A DNA stretch of 64,000 bases from Schistosoma haematobium (GCF_000699445.3 NC_067195.1:20971287-21035286); one strand, 5' to 3'; counted from the first letter of the stretch, positions 23,715 to 35,278 are shown. Translations and numbers: made by a program. Notes: generated from the letters alone by a model not told the origin.

Positions 23715-26700
23715 AATAATAATAATAACTTACTCTCAAATAAACTCCTCCTGGAGCCCTTCTGGGGATACTACCGGCCCCAAGCTCGGGTAAAGTAGGA
23801 GGGTTAGACAAGGAGTTAGCGACTCCATTCCGTAGAATACTAACTCGCTAAAAATCGCTAACCAAAAAAAGTTATTCAAACCACCTAATCTCTGCCCTGA
23901 GAGTCAGAAGGTTTTCCTTTAGAAGAGTTATGACGCCTCACGGTGGAATCCGAGTTCCTTCGGAAGCCACGACGCTGATGTCCCTTCTGAAAACCAGAGA
24001 GACCATTTCTTTAGGCACCTGGAATGCTCGTACCATGTGGAAGACCGGGAGAGTCTCCCAAATTGCTGCAGAAATGAGGAGTTACAAACTGGAGCTGCTT
24101 GGAATCAGTGAAACTAATTGGACGCACGTTGGACAACGACGACTAGCTTCAGGGGAGCTTCTGCTATACTCCGGACATGAAGAAGAAAATGCCCCACATA
24201 CACAAGGAGTTGCATTAATGCTGTCCAAACAAGCACAGGATGCACTTATAGGGTGGGAATCTCATGGACCAAGGATCATCAAAGCCTCCTTCAAAACAAA
24301 AAAAGAGGGCATTTCAATAGACGTCATCCAATTCTATGCGCCTACCAACGACAACAGTGAAGACGTCAAGGACCAATTTTACGATAGGTTGAAGTCAGTC
24401 GTTTAGAAGTGTCCAACAAAGGACTTGACCATTCTGATGGGAGATCTAAATGCCAAGGTTGGAATGGACAAAACTGGATATGAAGATATCATGGGACCAC
24501 ATGGACTAGGAGAAAGGAACGAAAATGGTGAGAGATTTGCAAACCTATGTGGCTTCAATAAACTGGTCATAGGCTGAACTATACTCCCACACAAACGCAC
24601 ACACAAAACCACATGGACTTCACCGGATCGCATCACGCAGAATCAAATCGATCATATCTGCGTCAACAAAAAGTTCAAGGGGACAGTGGAGGATGTGAGA
24701 AACAAAAGAGGATCTAATATAGAATCGGATTACAATCTGCTGGTTGCCGGAATGAAATTGAAACTTAGGAAGCACTGGACAACGGGGTGGACAACATTCC
24801 CAGAGTTTGATACGGCTTTTCTTCGGGTTACTCACAAACTAAACGAATTCAAGATAGTCCTCAGCAAAGAATTCCAAGCATTTCACTTGCTACTCAATGG
24901 AGAGAAGACTACTATGGAGAGCAACTGGAAAGGGATAAAGGAGGCAATCACTTCAGCATGTCATGAGGTTCTGGGCCACAAAAAGCACCATCACAAGGAA
25001 TGGATCAATGTTGATACACTGGATAAGATTCAAGAAAGGAGGAACAAGAAGGCAGCAATCAATATCAGCCGAACAAGAGCAGAAAAAGCTAAGGCACAAG
25101 CTGAATACACAGAAGTAAACAGACAGGTGAAGAGGAGCATCAGAACCGACAAACGTAAATATGTGGAAGATTTAGCAACGACGGCGGAAAAGGCTGCAAG
25201 AGAAGGAAACATGAGACAACTGTATGATACGACAAAGAAACTCTCTGGAAATCGCCGTAAACCGGAGCGACCAGTGAAAAGCAAGGAAGGCAAGGTAATC
25301 ACCAGCATTGAAGAACAACGAAACAGGTGTGTAGAACACTTCAAAGAACTCTTGAATCGACTAGCCCCACAGAACCCAACAAACGTTAAAGCAACACACA
25401 CGGACCCCCCAATCAATGTTGGCCCACCAACAATTGAAGAAATCAGCATGGCCATCAGACATATCAAGGGTGGCAAAGCAGCAGGACAAGACAACATTCC
25501 AGCAGAGGCACTGAAAGCAGACGTAGCGGCAACTGCAAGGATACTCCACATTCTCTTCAGCAAGATTTGGGATGAGGAACAAGTACCAACAGACTGGAAA
25601 AAAGGAATTCTGATCAAAATACCAAAGAAAGGCGATCTCAGCAAGTGTGATAACTACAGGCGTATCACTCTTCTCTCAATACCGGGAAAAGTCTTCAAAA
25701 GGGTATTGTTAAACAGAATGAAGGACTCCGTGGATGCCCAACTTCGAGACCAACAGGCAGGATTCCGTAAGGATAGATCGTGTACAGACCAAATCGCAAC
25801 TCTACGGATCATTGTGGAACAATCAATTGAATGGAATTCATCACTCTACATCAACTTTATTGACTACGAAAAGGCATTTGATAGCGTGGACAGAACAACA
25901 CTATGGAAACTTCTTCGATACTACGCCGTGCCTCAGAAGATAGTCAATATCATACAGAGTTCATATGATGGATTGCACTGCAAAATCGTGCATGGAGGAC
26001 AGTTGACAGACTCGTTCGAGGTGAAGACCGGTGTCAGGCAAGGTTGCTTACTCTCACCTTTTCTCTTTCTCCTGGTGATCGACTGGATCATGAAGACGTC
26101 AACATCTGAAGGGAAACGCGGGATACAATGGACATCTAGGATGCAGCTGGACGGTCTAGACTTCGCAGATGATCTGGTCCTCCTATCGCAATCGCAACAA
26201 CAAATGCAGGATAAAACGACCAGTGTAGCAGCAGCCTCAGCAGCAATAGGTCTCAATATACACAAAGGGAAAAGCAGGATTCTCCGATACAACACAGAAT
26301 GCACCAATCCAATCACAATTGACGGAGAAGATTTGGAAGATGTAAAAACCTTTACGTATTTGGGCAGCATCATTGATGAACAGGGTGGATCTGATGCAGA
26401 TGTGAAAGCGCGGATCGGTAAAGCAAGAGCAGCATATTTACAACTGAGGAACGTCTGGAACTCAAAACAACTGTCAACCAACACCAAGGTCAGGATTTTC
26501 AATACAAATGTCGAGACAGTTCTACTGTATGGGGCAGAAACCTGAAGAACTACGAAAGCCGTCATCCAGAAAATACAGGTGTTTATTAACAGTTGTCTAC
26601 GCAGAATACTTCAGATCCGTTGGCCGGACACTATTAGCAACAACGTACTGTGGGAGAGAACAAACCAGATCCCAACGAAGGAAGAAATCAAGAAAGAGCG

Positions 26701-27031
26701 CTGAAAGTGGATAAGACAAGCATTGAGGAAATCATCCAACTGCGTCACGAGGCAGGCCCTCACATGGAATCCTGAAGGCCAAGAGAGTAGAGGAAGACCA
26801 AAGAACACATTACGCCGATAAATGGAGACAGACATGAGAAAAATGAACAAAACCTGGATAGAACTGGAAAAAAGGCCTAGGACAGAGTGAGTTGGAGAAT
26901 GCTGGTTGGCGACCTAGGTTTCATTGAGAGAAACAGGTGTAAATGGGTAACAGAAGAAACCTACAAAACTGAGAACGTTTGTTCGACAGCATATTTGACG
27001 AATACTGAGTTATACAACCAGCTTTTCATAT
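23715..27031 (+). mobile_element. RTE-A: nearly complete RTE-clade non-LTR retrotransposon inserted in CR1-A
   Basis: An untranslated leader (23715-23929) precedes one long reading frame from ATG 23930. Endonuclease: GTWNARTMW, LLGISETNWT, YSGHEEENAP, IQFYAPTND, LTILMGDLNAKVG, NQIDHIC. RT: KGGKAAGQDNIPAEAL, NYRRITLLSIPGKVF, QAGFRKDRSCTDQI, DYEKAFDSVDR, GVRQGCLLSPFLFL and the catalytic FADD at 26162-26173, then TYLGS and a C-terminal region. The frame is unbroken apart from point nonsense changes: TAG at 24404, TGA near 24575, TGA at 26543 and TGA/TAA codons beyond 26700. It resembles the SR2/SR3-type RTEs of schistosomes. The 3' limit is uncertain (27031 to about 27150). Confidence 0.92.
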
Positions 27032-27689
27032 AGACGTTTGATCTAAGAAGAATTGATATTGTGACGTTGCCTTGATTGAGTACGATAGTGCGAGATATCA
27101 GGTTGGAACTAAGCGGGTCACCATCAAGTGTTTGAATCATTAGTGTAACACTCAACAGATCTTGTGTTGAGGTTAAATGATAAAAACATGGTGCGTTAAG
27201 GTAACATAATTGAAAAAATACACTGAATCGGTACTCCGAATACTTAAGAATGAATCCAATAAAACCAGATGTTTTATCGTGATTACTATCATCATTACCT
27301 ATGATCGACTATATTCGGTCACCATTCATGTGACTAGTGAGTTATCTGTTTGCTTATTACAGAAAAACAGGACACGCTACTTTAACCACCGGAGAGTTTC
27401 GGAATCAGAAAGCGAGGGATAGGAGCATGAAGGCATAACAAGTAATCAATGAATAATGGGAGAGGGTAAACCATGTGTTCCATCATTTAGTCATATGCAA
27501 ATTGGTGACAATGGTGTCCGTCATATTCATGACCGGTCTATATATTTGGTGGTCTATAATAAAGTGTCTCACTGATGGGCTGAAGTCCAGAGAATAGTTG
27601 ATGAAGCTATTTAGAGTCAAGTAACAGGATTATAAGTCTTTTGAACTTGATGATAGTGTCACAGTTGCAATTAGGTGTTGGCAACCTGT
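27032..27689. other. Unassigned stretch
   Basis: The first 120 bp may still be the 3' untranslated end of RTE-A. The rest shows no coding or repeat feature that I can name. Confidence 0.4.
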
Positions 27690-29420
27690 TCCATAATAAT
27701 TTTTATCGCAGTGCAAATACTTACAATGTGTAGGTTTTCGGTGTTTTACAGTAAGCAATGTAAATGCATTGTTTCTTAGTTCGTAGACTGAGTCGTGGAT
27801 CGTGGTTAAGCAGAAGGTTAGAAATGAGAGTTAATATATATTTGCTTTTTAGATAAATGTTAAATTGTTCGTTAACCAATGATGTCACAGATGTTTTAAG
27901 CAGATAGATGGGTACATCTATCTTTGTAGTCGATAGTGGATTCACATCTTAGTAGTTGGCGTTTGAAGTGTCTTTGAAAATCGTGCACTCTTATCTTTTC
28001 TGTGGCCATTATATTTGGGAAGATAAAAAAGCATTATTTAAGGGAGGGTCGTATAGATATTTTGTAAACTGTAAGCTTAGCTTCAGTTGTGAAGAAATTT
28101 TTTATTATGAAACCAATTAGCCGTCTAGGTTTAGAAACAATAGAGGAAGCATGCTCTTCGAACTCTAGGCTTCTTGCGTAATTTATACCTAGGTCGCGTA
28201 CTGATTTGAGTGTTAGAACTCTACTCTTATTTGAATCAAGTTGTTGTTCATGGGGATTTTTTCAAAAATGCATGATCTCACACTTGTTGAGGTTAAATGG
28301 TTATTGCCACTTTTCTATCTAAATGGTCAGGTTGTTGAGGTCACGTTGAATCTGGAATACACTTTCACTTGAAGCTTCATGCTTAAATATGTATGCCGTT
28401 TTGAGATCATCAGCGTATAAGTAAGGGCTCCCAAATTTTATGGTGTCAGATATATCGTTTATATACATACGAAACAATAATGGACTTAATACACGTCGTA
28501 ACGCGACCTCCATAAAGCGCAATACTGATCTTACTAATATTATTTGCAATTATTATGTCAGGTGTATTATACCCCATACACCTTTGTTCAATGTAACTAA
28601 AAAAGAACTGAGTAAACAACCACAGTGATGACTGTATCTTCTGTAACAACTTAATCTTGCCTGTAAACTGGCATGCCTCAAGTAACAGACTGTTGCTTGA
28701 GAATGACTTAATTATGTGAAAAGCTGGTTGTATAACTCAGTATTCGTCAAATATGCTGTCGAACAAACGTTCTCAGTTTTGTAGGTTTCTTCTGTTACCC
28801 ATTTACACCTGTTTCTCTCAATGAAACCTAGGTCGCCAACCAGCATTCTCCAACTCACTCTGTCCTAGGCCTTTTTTCCAGTTCTATCCAGGTTTTGTTC
28901 ATTTTTCTCATGTCTGTCTCCATTTATCGGCGTATCGCGTTGTTTTTGTTCTTTGTGTGAGGGCGTATCAAAGGCTTTCTTAAAGTTTAGGAATAGGACT
29001 GATACAATGAGTCCGTTGTTTCGTTTAGGAGTTATGTCATCCATGTAGTCTACTACGCATGTACCTCATGGTCTGGACCAGAGAAACTCATGCTTGGAGG
29101 TTGAGGTGAGATTACCAGTGAGTAAATGTCCAACTAGCACCGCCACAACTACCCTTTCCATGCTTTTAAATACGACTGAGGTTATGTTTATGGGCCGGTA
29201 ATTTTCAATATTTGCTTCAGGTCCTGTCTTCATTTTGTGGATGATATGTGTAGTTTTCCAGATAGTAGTGCAACACGCTGTATAAAGTGATATAGCAAAT
29301 ATACTGAAAAGTAAACCACACATATCATCACCTTCACGTCTTAGCATGCTAGCGGGAATGCTAATAGGTCTATCAGTGTAGAAGTATTTCAGATGAGCAT
29401 GGTCGAATCAAGCATTGGGA
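27690..29420 (-). pseudogene. CR1-A', reversed second copy of CR1-A (RT and C-terminal region)
   Basis: Read on the minus strand: YTDRPISIPASMLRREGDDM near 29380-29330, NYRPINITSVVFKSMERVV, FLNFKKAFD ending near 28968, an inserted RTE-A fragment, then LLFRMYINDISDTIKFGSPYLYADDLKTAY (YADD near 28410), IQRDLNNLTI, FNLNKCEIMHF, FEEHASSIVSKPRRLIGF and a decayed tail to about 27690. The copy is truncated upstream, shifted in frame and has stops. The segment 28968-29331 is nearly identical to 23146-23509; its flanks are much more diverged. Confidence 0.8.
28714..28934 (-). mobile_element. RTE-A 3'-end fragment inside CR1-A'
   Basis: A gap-free reverse-complement match to 26811-27031, the C-terminus and 3' end of RTE-A. 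The two differ only at the extreme inner edge. Between it and the CR1 match (28935-28967) lies a scrambled join resembling a few short RTE-A words. Confidence 0.9.
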
Positions 29421-29584
29421 GTTGTAAGAGAGCCTAAGTTGTATTTTTGTGTCTAATCACCTTAGAACATCTGGTAATTTACACAGGTGCTGGTTTACTT
29501 CATGTTCTTATTCATAGAAGGCAAGTTAGGTATAACTGTTAAGCATAGTCGGTGAATAATTAAATAAAATCTGAAATCCAAAAC

Positions 29585-29985
29585 AATGGATATCAACGTC
29601 ACAATTTTCAGTACAATCGTCAAGACAGTTCTACTCTGTGGAGTCGAAACTTGAAGGACTACGGCACAAGTTTTTATATACAGTTGTTTATTCAAAATAC
29701 TCGATATCTGTTGACTGGATTTCATCAGCGATGGCCTACTGTGGAAGAAGACAAATCAGCTTTCGAATGTACATGAAATCGAGAAAAGACTTTGGAAATA
29801 GATAAAACAACATTACGGAAATCATCAAACTGTATCGCGAGGCACGCCTCAACCTTGAGGGGAAGCAAAAAAGCGATAGACCGAAGGACGCTGAGCCGAG
29901 ATCAGAAGTGGACATTTAGAGAGTGTATAGCAACCGAAAAATGTTGGAAAGGATTGGCCGGCGATGGGTTAGATGGAGAGTAATC
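29585..29985 (+). pseudogene. RTE-A-type C-terminal fragment
   Basis: The translation shows VTIFSTIVKTVLLCGVET followed by a stop, then FIYSCLFKIL and decayed remains of the family's C-terminal region. This corresponds to RTE-A 26490-26900. It is diverged and cut at both ends. Confidence 0.75.
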
Positions 29986-29989
29986 TCTA

Positions 29990-30646
29990 AGTAATAACTT
30001 CAAGATTATTTTTGTTTGAGTCTCACCTTCGACCCACTAACCGAGTCCTGTTACTCCAGTAATATGGACCTTCAAAACCTCTTCTGGCAATATATTTCTG
30101 ATGACAAATTACACTAACTCTAGATCGTATGCATGCCTTTTAGTAAGATTATTTTCCTTTAACTCTCCCAACTTCCATACAACAAACTAGGAGCGGATTA
30201 AACTACTTGGAAATTCGTGTCCATGGCTTTCGATTGTTTTGTCATTTTCTGCCTGCTAGCTACTGAGGGCTTTCCTCTAGTTAATTTTAGGTCAGAGTCG
30301 TTTGATTCGAGAAAATTACTTACAATGGCATTCGATAGGATTAAACTTTTTCCAACTACTCTAGGGTTAAGTCTAGTCTTACTTTGGGACTTCGGTGGAG
30401 TATTCTGTGATTCATAATGTGTCTGCATTAACTTCGGTTGATTGGTTAAGAGTTGATAAAAAATCAAAGCTCAAGTTATTATTCACTTGTTTATTTTATA
30501 CAGGTATTATATTTCCTATTATCTTACACTGAATATTCATAAACGTCATGTGTTTGAAAAATAAGTATCGTTCTCCATTTCAAGATTTAAAAATAAAGAC
30601 CTGTTCACTACAAGTCTGGTTTCTTCTGTTGGCAGAACGAAATTTA
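29990..30646. other. Unassigned stretch
   Basis: A minus-strand open frame at 30198-30467 is serine/lysine-rich (SQNTPPKSQSKTRLNPR). It might be a retroelement ORF1 remnant, but it has no diagnostic motif. No gene is called. Confidence 0.4.
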
Positions 30647-30651
30647 CCCAC

Positions 30652-31318
30652 TGTAATATCCAAACTAAGGCTTGGACTGAAGAATAGCTGTCTAGGTGGG
30701 TTAGATACGCGCCATTGCCCGTTTGAAACCAGAACAAATTAATTCGGTAAATGACGGTTCTAAAATTCATCATAAATTTAAACGTACATTGTTACCTAAA
30801 CAAATATGACCACACAGCTATCTGACCAGTAACTGTTTAATTAATCAAATATAGATTACAACAAATAAGGAAGTTGATAATTGATGCGAGGAAATTACCG
30901 ATCGCAACAAATAAATGCTATTCTACACTGTCTGGATAGATCACGCAGAGATTTGTTCAAAAGATAATATTTGGTTGCTTTATAACAAATCCGATCCTGG
31001 AAGAGTGCTCCAATTCACAATCAAAAATGCACAATTCCACTCAATACAAGCAACACAATCAAAAGGAAAAACAAACCAATATGGTTGCCGCCAACACTAA
31101 GTACCACGTAAAGCAACATAAATGCAGTTCAGGAAGAAACACGGAAACTTAGTGATGGCGTAAGAAAAATAAAAACTGTAGTAAAATACAAATATTACCA
31201 ACCCAAATGGAATAAAAAAGACTAACAAAATGTACAACTGAAGGAATAAATAGGAACAAACTGCAAGTGTATACACGGAGGGATTTTCACACACAAAACA
31301 TTCAACATGGATCTTACA
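30652..31318. mobile_element. Solo LTR 2 with perfect 5-bp target duplication CCCAC
   Basis: A 667-bp unit starting TGTAATATCC and ending GGATCTTACA. CCCAC lies directly on both sides (30647-30651 and 31319-31323). Shared blocks with solo LTR 1 include TTGGACTGAAGAATAGC near the start and CTTAGTGATGGCGTAAG near the end. No internal retroelement genes lie beside it, so it is most simply explained by recombination between the two LTRs of an inserted element. The parent family is not identified. Confidence 0.9.
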
Positions 31319-31430
31319 CCCACCAACACAAACATTTCTGCCAAAGACCTACCAGACAAGCGAGAGCTATTTGTGGTTTTTTTCCTTTTTCTTCCTCGTT
31401 TCTGCATTCACCCATTTCCCGTCAGTCAGG

Positions 31431-31487
31431 ACAGACACGTTTCGACTACTTGGAGTGGTTAAGGTTTTATCCGCGTCTTCAGGCACT
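31431..31487 (-). ncRNA. Hammerhead-like motif, possibly from a Penelope-like element
   Basis: Minus-strand order: CTGAAGA (hammerhead core CTGATGA with one change) near 31484-31478, an intervening segment of about 30 nt that could form stem II, then GAAACG near 31443-31438. Penelope-like elements are known to carry minimal hammerheads of this layout. The core mismatch and the uncertain stem make activity unlikely. No Penelope reverse transcriptase was found nearby. Confidence 0.35.
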
Positions 31488-31589
31488 ACTTTGAAATCTA
31501 GACCACAGATATCCAGTTATATATCACTCTTTCTATGTTTCAAAAGAGATTACCATCGTGTTTCACAGGCGAGTGTTCTCATTTCGTAA

Positions 31590-33890
31590 CATCACTTATA
31601 ACAATGACAAATTCCTTGCTGTCGGTACTCATATTGTCAGTACAACCCTCGCAAAATTTCTTACTAGCCAACACCAGAAGCCTAGTTGCTTCTTGGATAA
31701 GTTACGTCTAACTGATACGATAAAACATGGGAGTTAGGCTTTTGGGGTGATGTTTAATCGAGTACTGTTGCGACGCGAGTTGTTTGTAATCTGATATTAA
31801 TACACGGTGCGTTACGCGTAAACCCCTCAACCGACTGCTTGAGGAAAGTGTATTGGTCCACCAAATGAAATGTACAAATAATCGTTCACTTACATAACAT
31901 TCTATCCCTAGGAAATTGACCCATCGACCCAATGAGATGCAGTTGACCTTGTGCTACTTTTGATTGACTCTTATTATTACGATTGTGATATTCAACTGTA
32001 AAAAAGCATCACAAAACGGGTTTGAAGAAACCGGCAAACCTAATCCGACATAACTGGAGTTAAAGGTGATTAAGTATGCTTTTGATGCTATGAAAGCACA
32101 AAACCAAAGCTCCTCGTGCAAAGCGATAGGCAACATATTTTAGTATGCAGTTATGAAGCTTACACGTCAACCCGGATGAGATTCTAGACACGCGGTTGCA
32201 AAGATCAGAGCTTATACTCAGCACGTTTTTTCCATTCAAATTATAATAATCATAAACTTATGACACAGCTCCCATACTCAAGTATATTCAATATTTATCT
32301 GGTACATGAACATATCAATGTGACATGTTCTTGATTTGTTTGCGTACTCTGTCTAGCACTGCTACTACAGCAGTACTTTTCATGCAGTCCTTTGCCGTAC
32401 ATAAGTTTTAATGCATATGGAAAACCCATGTAACTCACACGTCAAGAACAACTTATTGATTTGGCGTCTTATGCGTAAAAGCACTAGAAATTTAGCAAGT
32501 TACATCAGAGTTTGCCAAGTCATTTACGTTATTACTTGTTTCAAGCTAGCAAAACTATTGTGACCTTAGCTTGATAGATCCTCGGGCATATGTACCGACA
32601 ATTTGTATGACGCATTTCGGATATAACAACACTACTACCTTACTAAAGCTGAACAGAACAAACTGAAACTTTAGGTCCCTTGGTAACATGTCGTGATTGA
32701 GCTCTATACATTCGCATCCATAATGATGAAGTCTTATTTCCCAAATACGATTTATAAGTGGTTTCCGATGTCTACCTACCGACCAGTGTATGATGTCTTC
32801 AGACCCTAAGCTCTCTGAGATTATCGTGATGATAATGGTAGTACCTTGTTCGTAATATACGAACGCTTCATAACTTCCGTATGGTTAAAAACAACCTCAG
32901 GTGTGCTAATTGGTTTGATTGTTCCACATTCCCACAAGTAACTGGTTAGCAACTGTCAGCATGGGGTCGTTCAAAGGTGAAACCTCTAAGCTTTCCTAAA
33001 AATGCGTTATAAGTTTCGATCCTCCATAGTAGGAATTTCAAAGGCTAGATATTCCATTTTATTCTTCTTGAGAATACAGTCATCAATCATGGGAGTTTTT
33101 TTACAGACTTTGATCAGGTGGTGGATGCAGTTTTACTTCATCTGATTCAGCAGCTGAAAACCGTCAGATCTGATACAATGTTCAGAGCGTCATTCCAAAC
33201 GAGATCCATTAACTTTTTTCGTATTTACTCCCGGATCAATATTGAACAGTAGGGAATCAACGTGGGTGATCAATGTCGATGACATGTCTACTTGATCAGG
33301 GGGAAATAGTGCAACATCCGAGATTACTTCAAAGTAATACTCCGTGGTTAATATCCAACCCGATTTATTCTGTCGTTATGAACATGTGTATCGTCCTTAT
33401 TAATGACTGTCTATAAAATATAGGGTCTTAAGAGAGCAGTAGCATGTATTAAGAGCAAATCCTAGGGGTATGTATTAAAGGGATTGTTGCATGGGTTAGT
33501 CTGTGGAGTTTCATTGATTAATCCATGTTGAGTTCCATTGACAATGACATTCAGTGGTATGCCGTCTAAAGTAGAACTGGTTAGGTCCGATGGTTGGTTT
33601 GTCTTGGGCTTAGTGAAGTAATGGAAATATAACTATTTTTCGGGGGAGAAAATTCTGTAATATGGATATATTCAAAAGGAGATAACTTCTGTTAGTTTTA
33701 CATATCTCACACTTAATAAATGATATTTCATGGCAAATTCGGTACCGATAGGTCGAAGTGTGTAGAAGTGCGATTTATTACCGATTCTATAGATTTACGA
33801 AACATATAGATATAAAATCTTTGTTACCCAGTTAAAATAAGGGTTTCTTGAAAGTTATTGTTTAAACGATTAAAAATTGTTCTGTAACAC
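31590..33890. other. Upstream intergenic region of calreticulin
   Basis: About 2.3 kb with no coding region or repeat that I can identify. Confidence 0.5.
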
Positions 33891-33893
33891 TTT

Positions 33894-33912
33894 TGTGGAG
33901 TTCTGTGATTGG
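33894..33912 (-). promoter_or_regulatory. ER-stress element (ERSE)-like site upstream of calreticulin
   Basis: The plus strand reads TGTGG, nine bases, ATTGG. The reverse complement is CCAAT-N9-CCACA, against the animal ERSE consensus CCAAT-N9-CCACG: nine of ten defined bases with exact spacing. It lies 13 bp before the TATA box and about 70 bp before the start codon. Mammalian calreticulin promoters use such sites for ATF6/NF-Y induction in the unfolded-protein response. Use here is inferred. Confidence 0.6.
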
Positions 33913-33924
33913 CCGCTATTTACG

Positions 33925-33933
33925 TATATAAAT
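33925..33933 (+). promoter_or_regulatory. TATA box of calreticulin
   Basis: TATATAAAT lies 47 bp before the start codon, a plausible distance for a short leader. Confidence 0.65.
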
Positions 33934-33979
33934 CTTGCGATCATGATTTGACTAACGCTACAGGATTCTGCATATCGGG

Positions 33980-35278
33980 ATGTTCTCCGCATTGCTGGTT
34001 TTGTTGCTGTCAGAATACGCTCTGGGGCATGAAGTTTGGTTTTCCGAAACGTTTCCTAATGGTAACTCTTTGATCAATAGTTATTGTTTTGTTGATAATT
34101 TCAGAATCTATTGAGGATTGGGTGCAATCAACATATAATGCCGACAAGCAAGGGGAATTCAAAGTAGAAGCTGGGAAATCTCCAGTTGACCCAATAGAGG
34201 ATTTAGGCCTGAAAACAACTCAAGATGCCAGATTTTATGGTATTGCACGTAAAATCTCTCAACCGTTCAGCAACCGTGACAAAACAATGGTCCTCCAATT
34301 TACCGTCAAGTTTGATAAAACTGTCAGCTGCGGAGGAGCTTATATTAAACTTCTTGGTTCAGATATTGATCCTAAGAAGTTTCACGGCGAAACGCCTTAC
34401 AAGATCATGTTTGGTAAAGCTCTGGTTCACTCCGTAATTTTGTTACAGGTCCTGATATCTGCGGCATGGCCACAAAGAAAATCCATGTCATTTTCAACTA
34501 CAAGGGAAAAAACCACCTGATTAAAAAAGAAATACCCTGCAAAGATGACCAAAAAACGCATCTACACACACTAATTATTAATCCAAATAACAAATATGAA
34601 GTTTTAGTTGATAACGAAAAAGTGGAAGAAGGATCATTGGAGGATGATTGGGATATGCTTCCTCCCAAAAAGATTGACGTAGGATTGTTGAATACAGCTT
34701 ATATGCTCTTTTAGGACCCAAATGATAAGAAACCTGATGACTGGGTTGATGAGCAATTTATCGATGATCCGGACGACAAGAAACCTGATAATTGGAAGCA
34801 ACCAAAAATGATAACTGATATGGATGCCAAAAAGCCAGATGATTGGGATGACGTTATGGATGGTGAGTGGAAACCTCCCCTAAAAGACAATCCCGAATAT
34901 AAAGGTGAGTGGACACCAAGACGTATCGATAATCCAAAATACAAAGGAGAATGGAAGCCTAAACAGATTGACAATCCAGAATATAAACATGATCCCGAAT
35001 TGTATGTTCTGGACGACATTGGTTATGTCGGCTTTGATCTTTGGCAAGTCGACTCAGGATCAATCTTTGACAACATTTTAATTACTGACAGTCCGGATTT
35101 CGCTAAGCAAGAAGGCGAGCGACTGTGGCGAAAACGATACAATGCTGAAGTTTCTAAGGAACAGTCAAGTGCGAAAGATGATGATAAAGAGGAGGCTGGA
35201 GAAACAAAAGAACAGGAAAAGCTTCCAAGCGATTCAAAACCGTCGGATGAGCCATCTGGTGACCACGATGAACTGTGA
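33980..35278 (+). CDS. CRT: Calreticulin, complete, four exons
   Basis: ER-lumen calcium-binding lectin chaperone for N-glycosylated proteins. Exons 33980-34061, 34105-34413, 34449-34678 and 34715-35278 give 394 residues; introns of 43, 35 and 36 nt all have GT...AG ends. Residues 1 to about 16 are a signal peptide ([16 protein letters not shown]). The lectin domain holds [10 protein letters not shown] and IMFGPDICG, the latter restored across the second intron. The P-domain carries three DxKKPDxW repeats ([30 protein letters not shown]) followed by three GEWxP...DNPxYK repeats. A short acidic C-terminal domain ends in HDEL, the ER-retrieval signal. The start is the first ATG of the signal peptide, 47 bp after a TATA box. 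The length matches schistosome calreticulins as I recall them. No damage is seen. It converges on HMG-CoA reductase 9.4 kb downstream. Confidence 0.97.

Noticed and set aside
27721..28649. Separate small host genes on either strand
   Set aside because: All are frames within the decayed reversed CR1-A' element.
30198..30467. Host gene on the minus strand
   Set aside because: Lysine/serine-rich with no domain, surrounded by retroelement debris and without splice or start context.
34414..34720. Calreticulin as a pseudogene with frameshifts and an in-frame stop
   Set aside because: Every break coincides with a 35- or 36-nt GT...AG intron whose removal restores conserved motifs.
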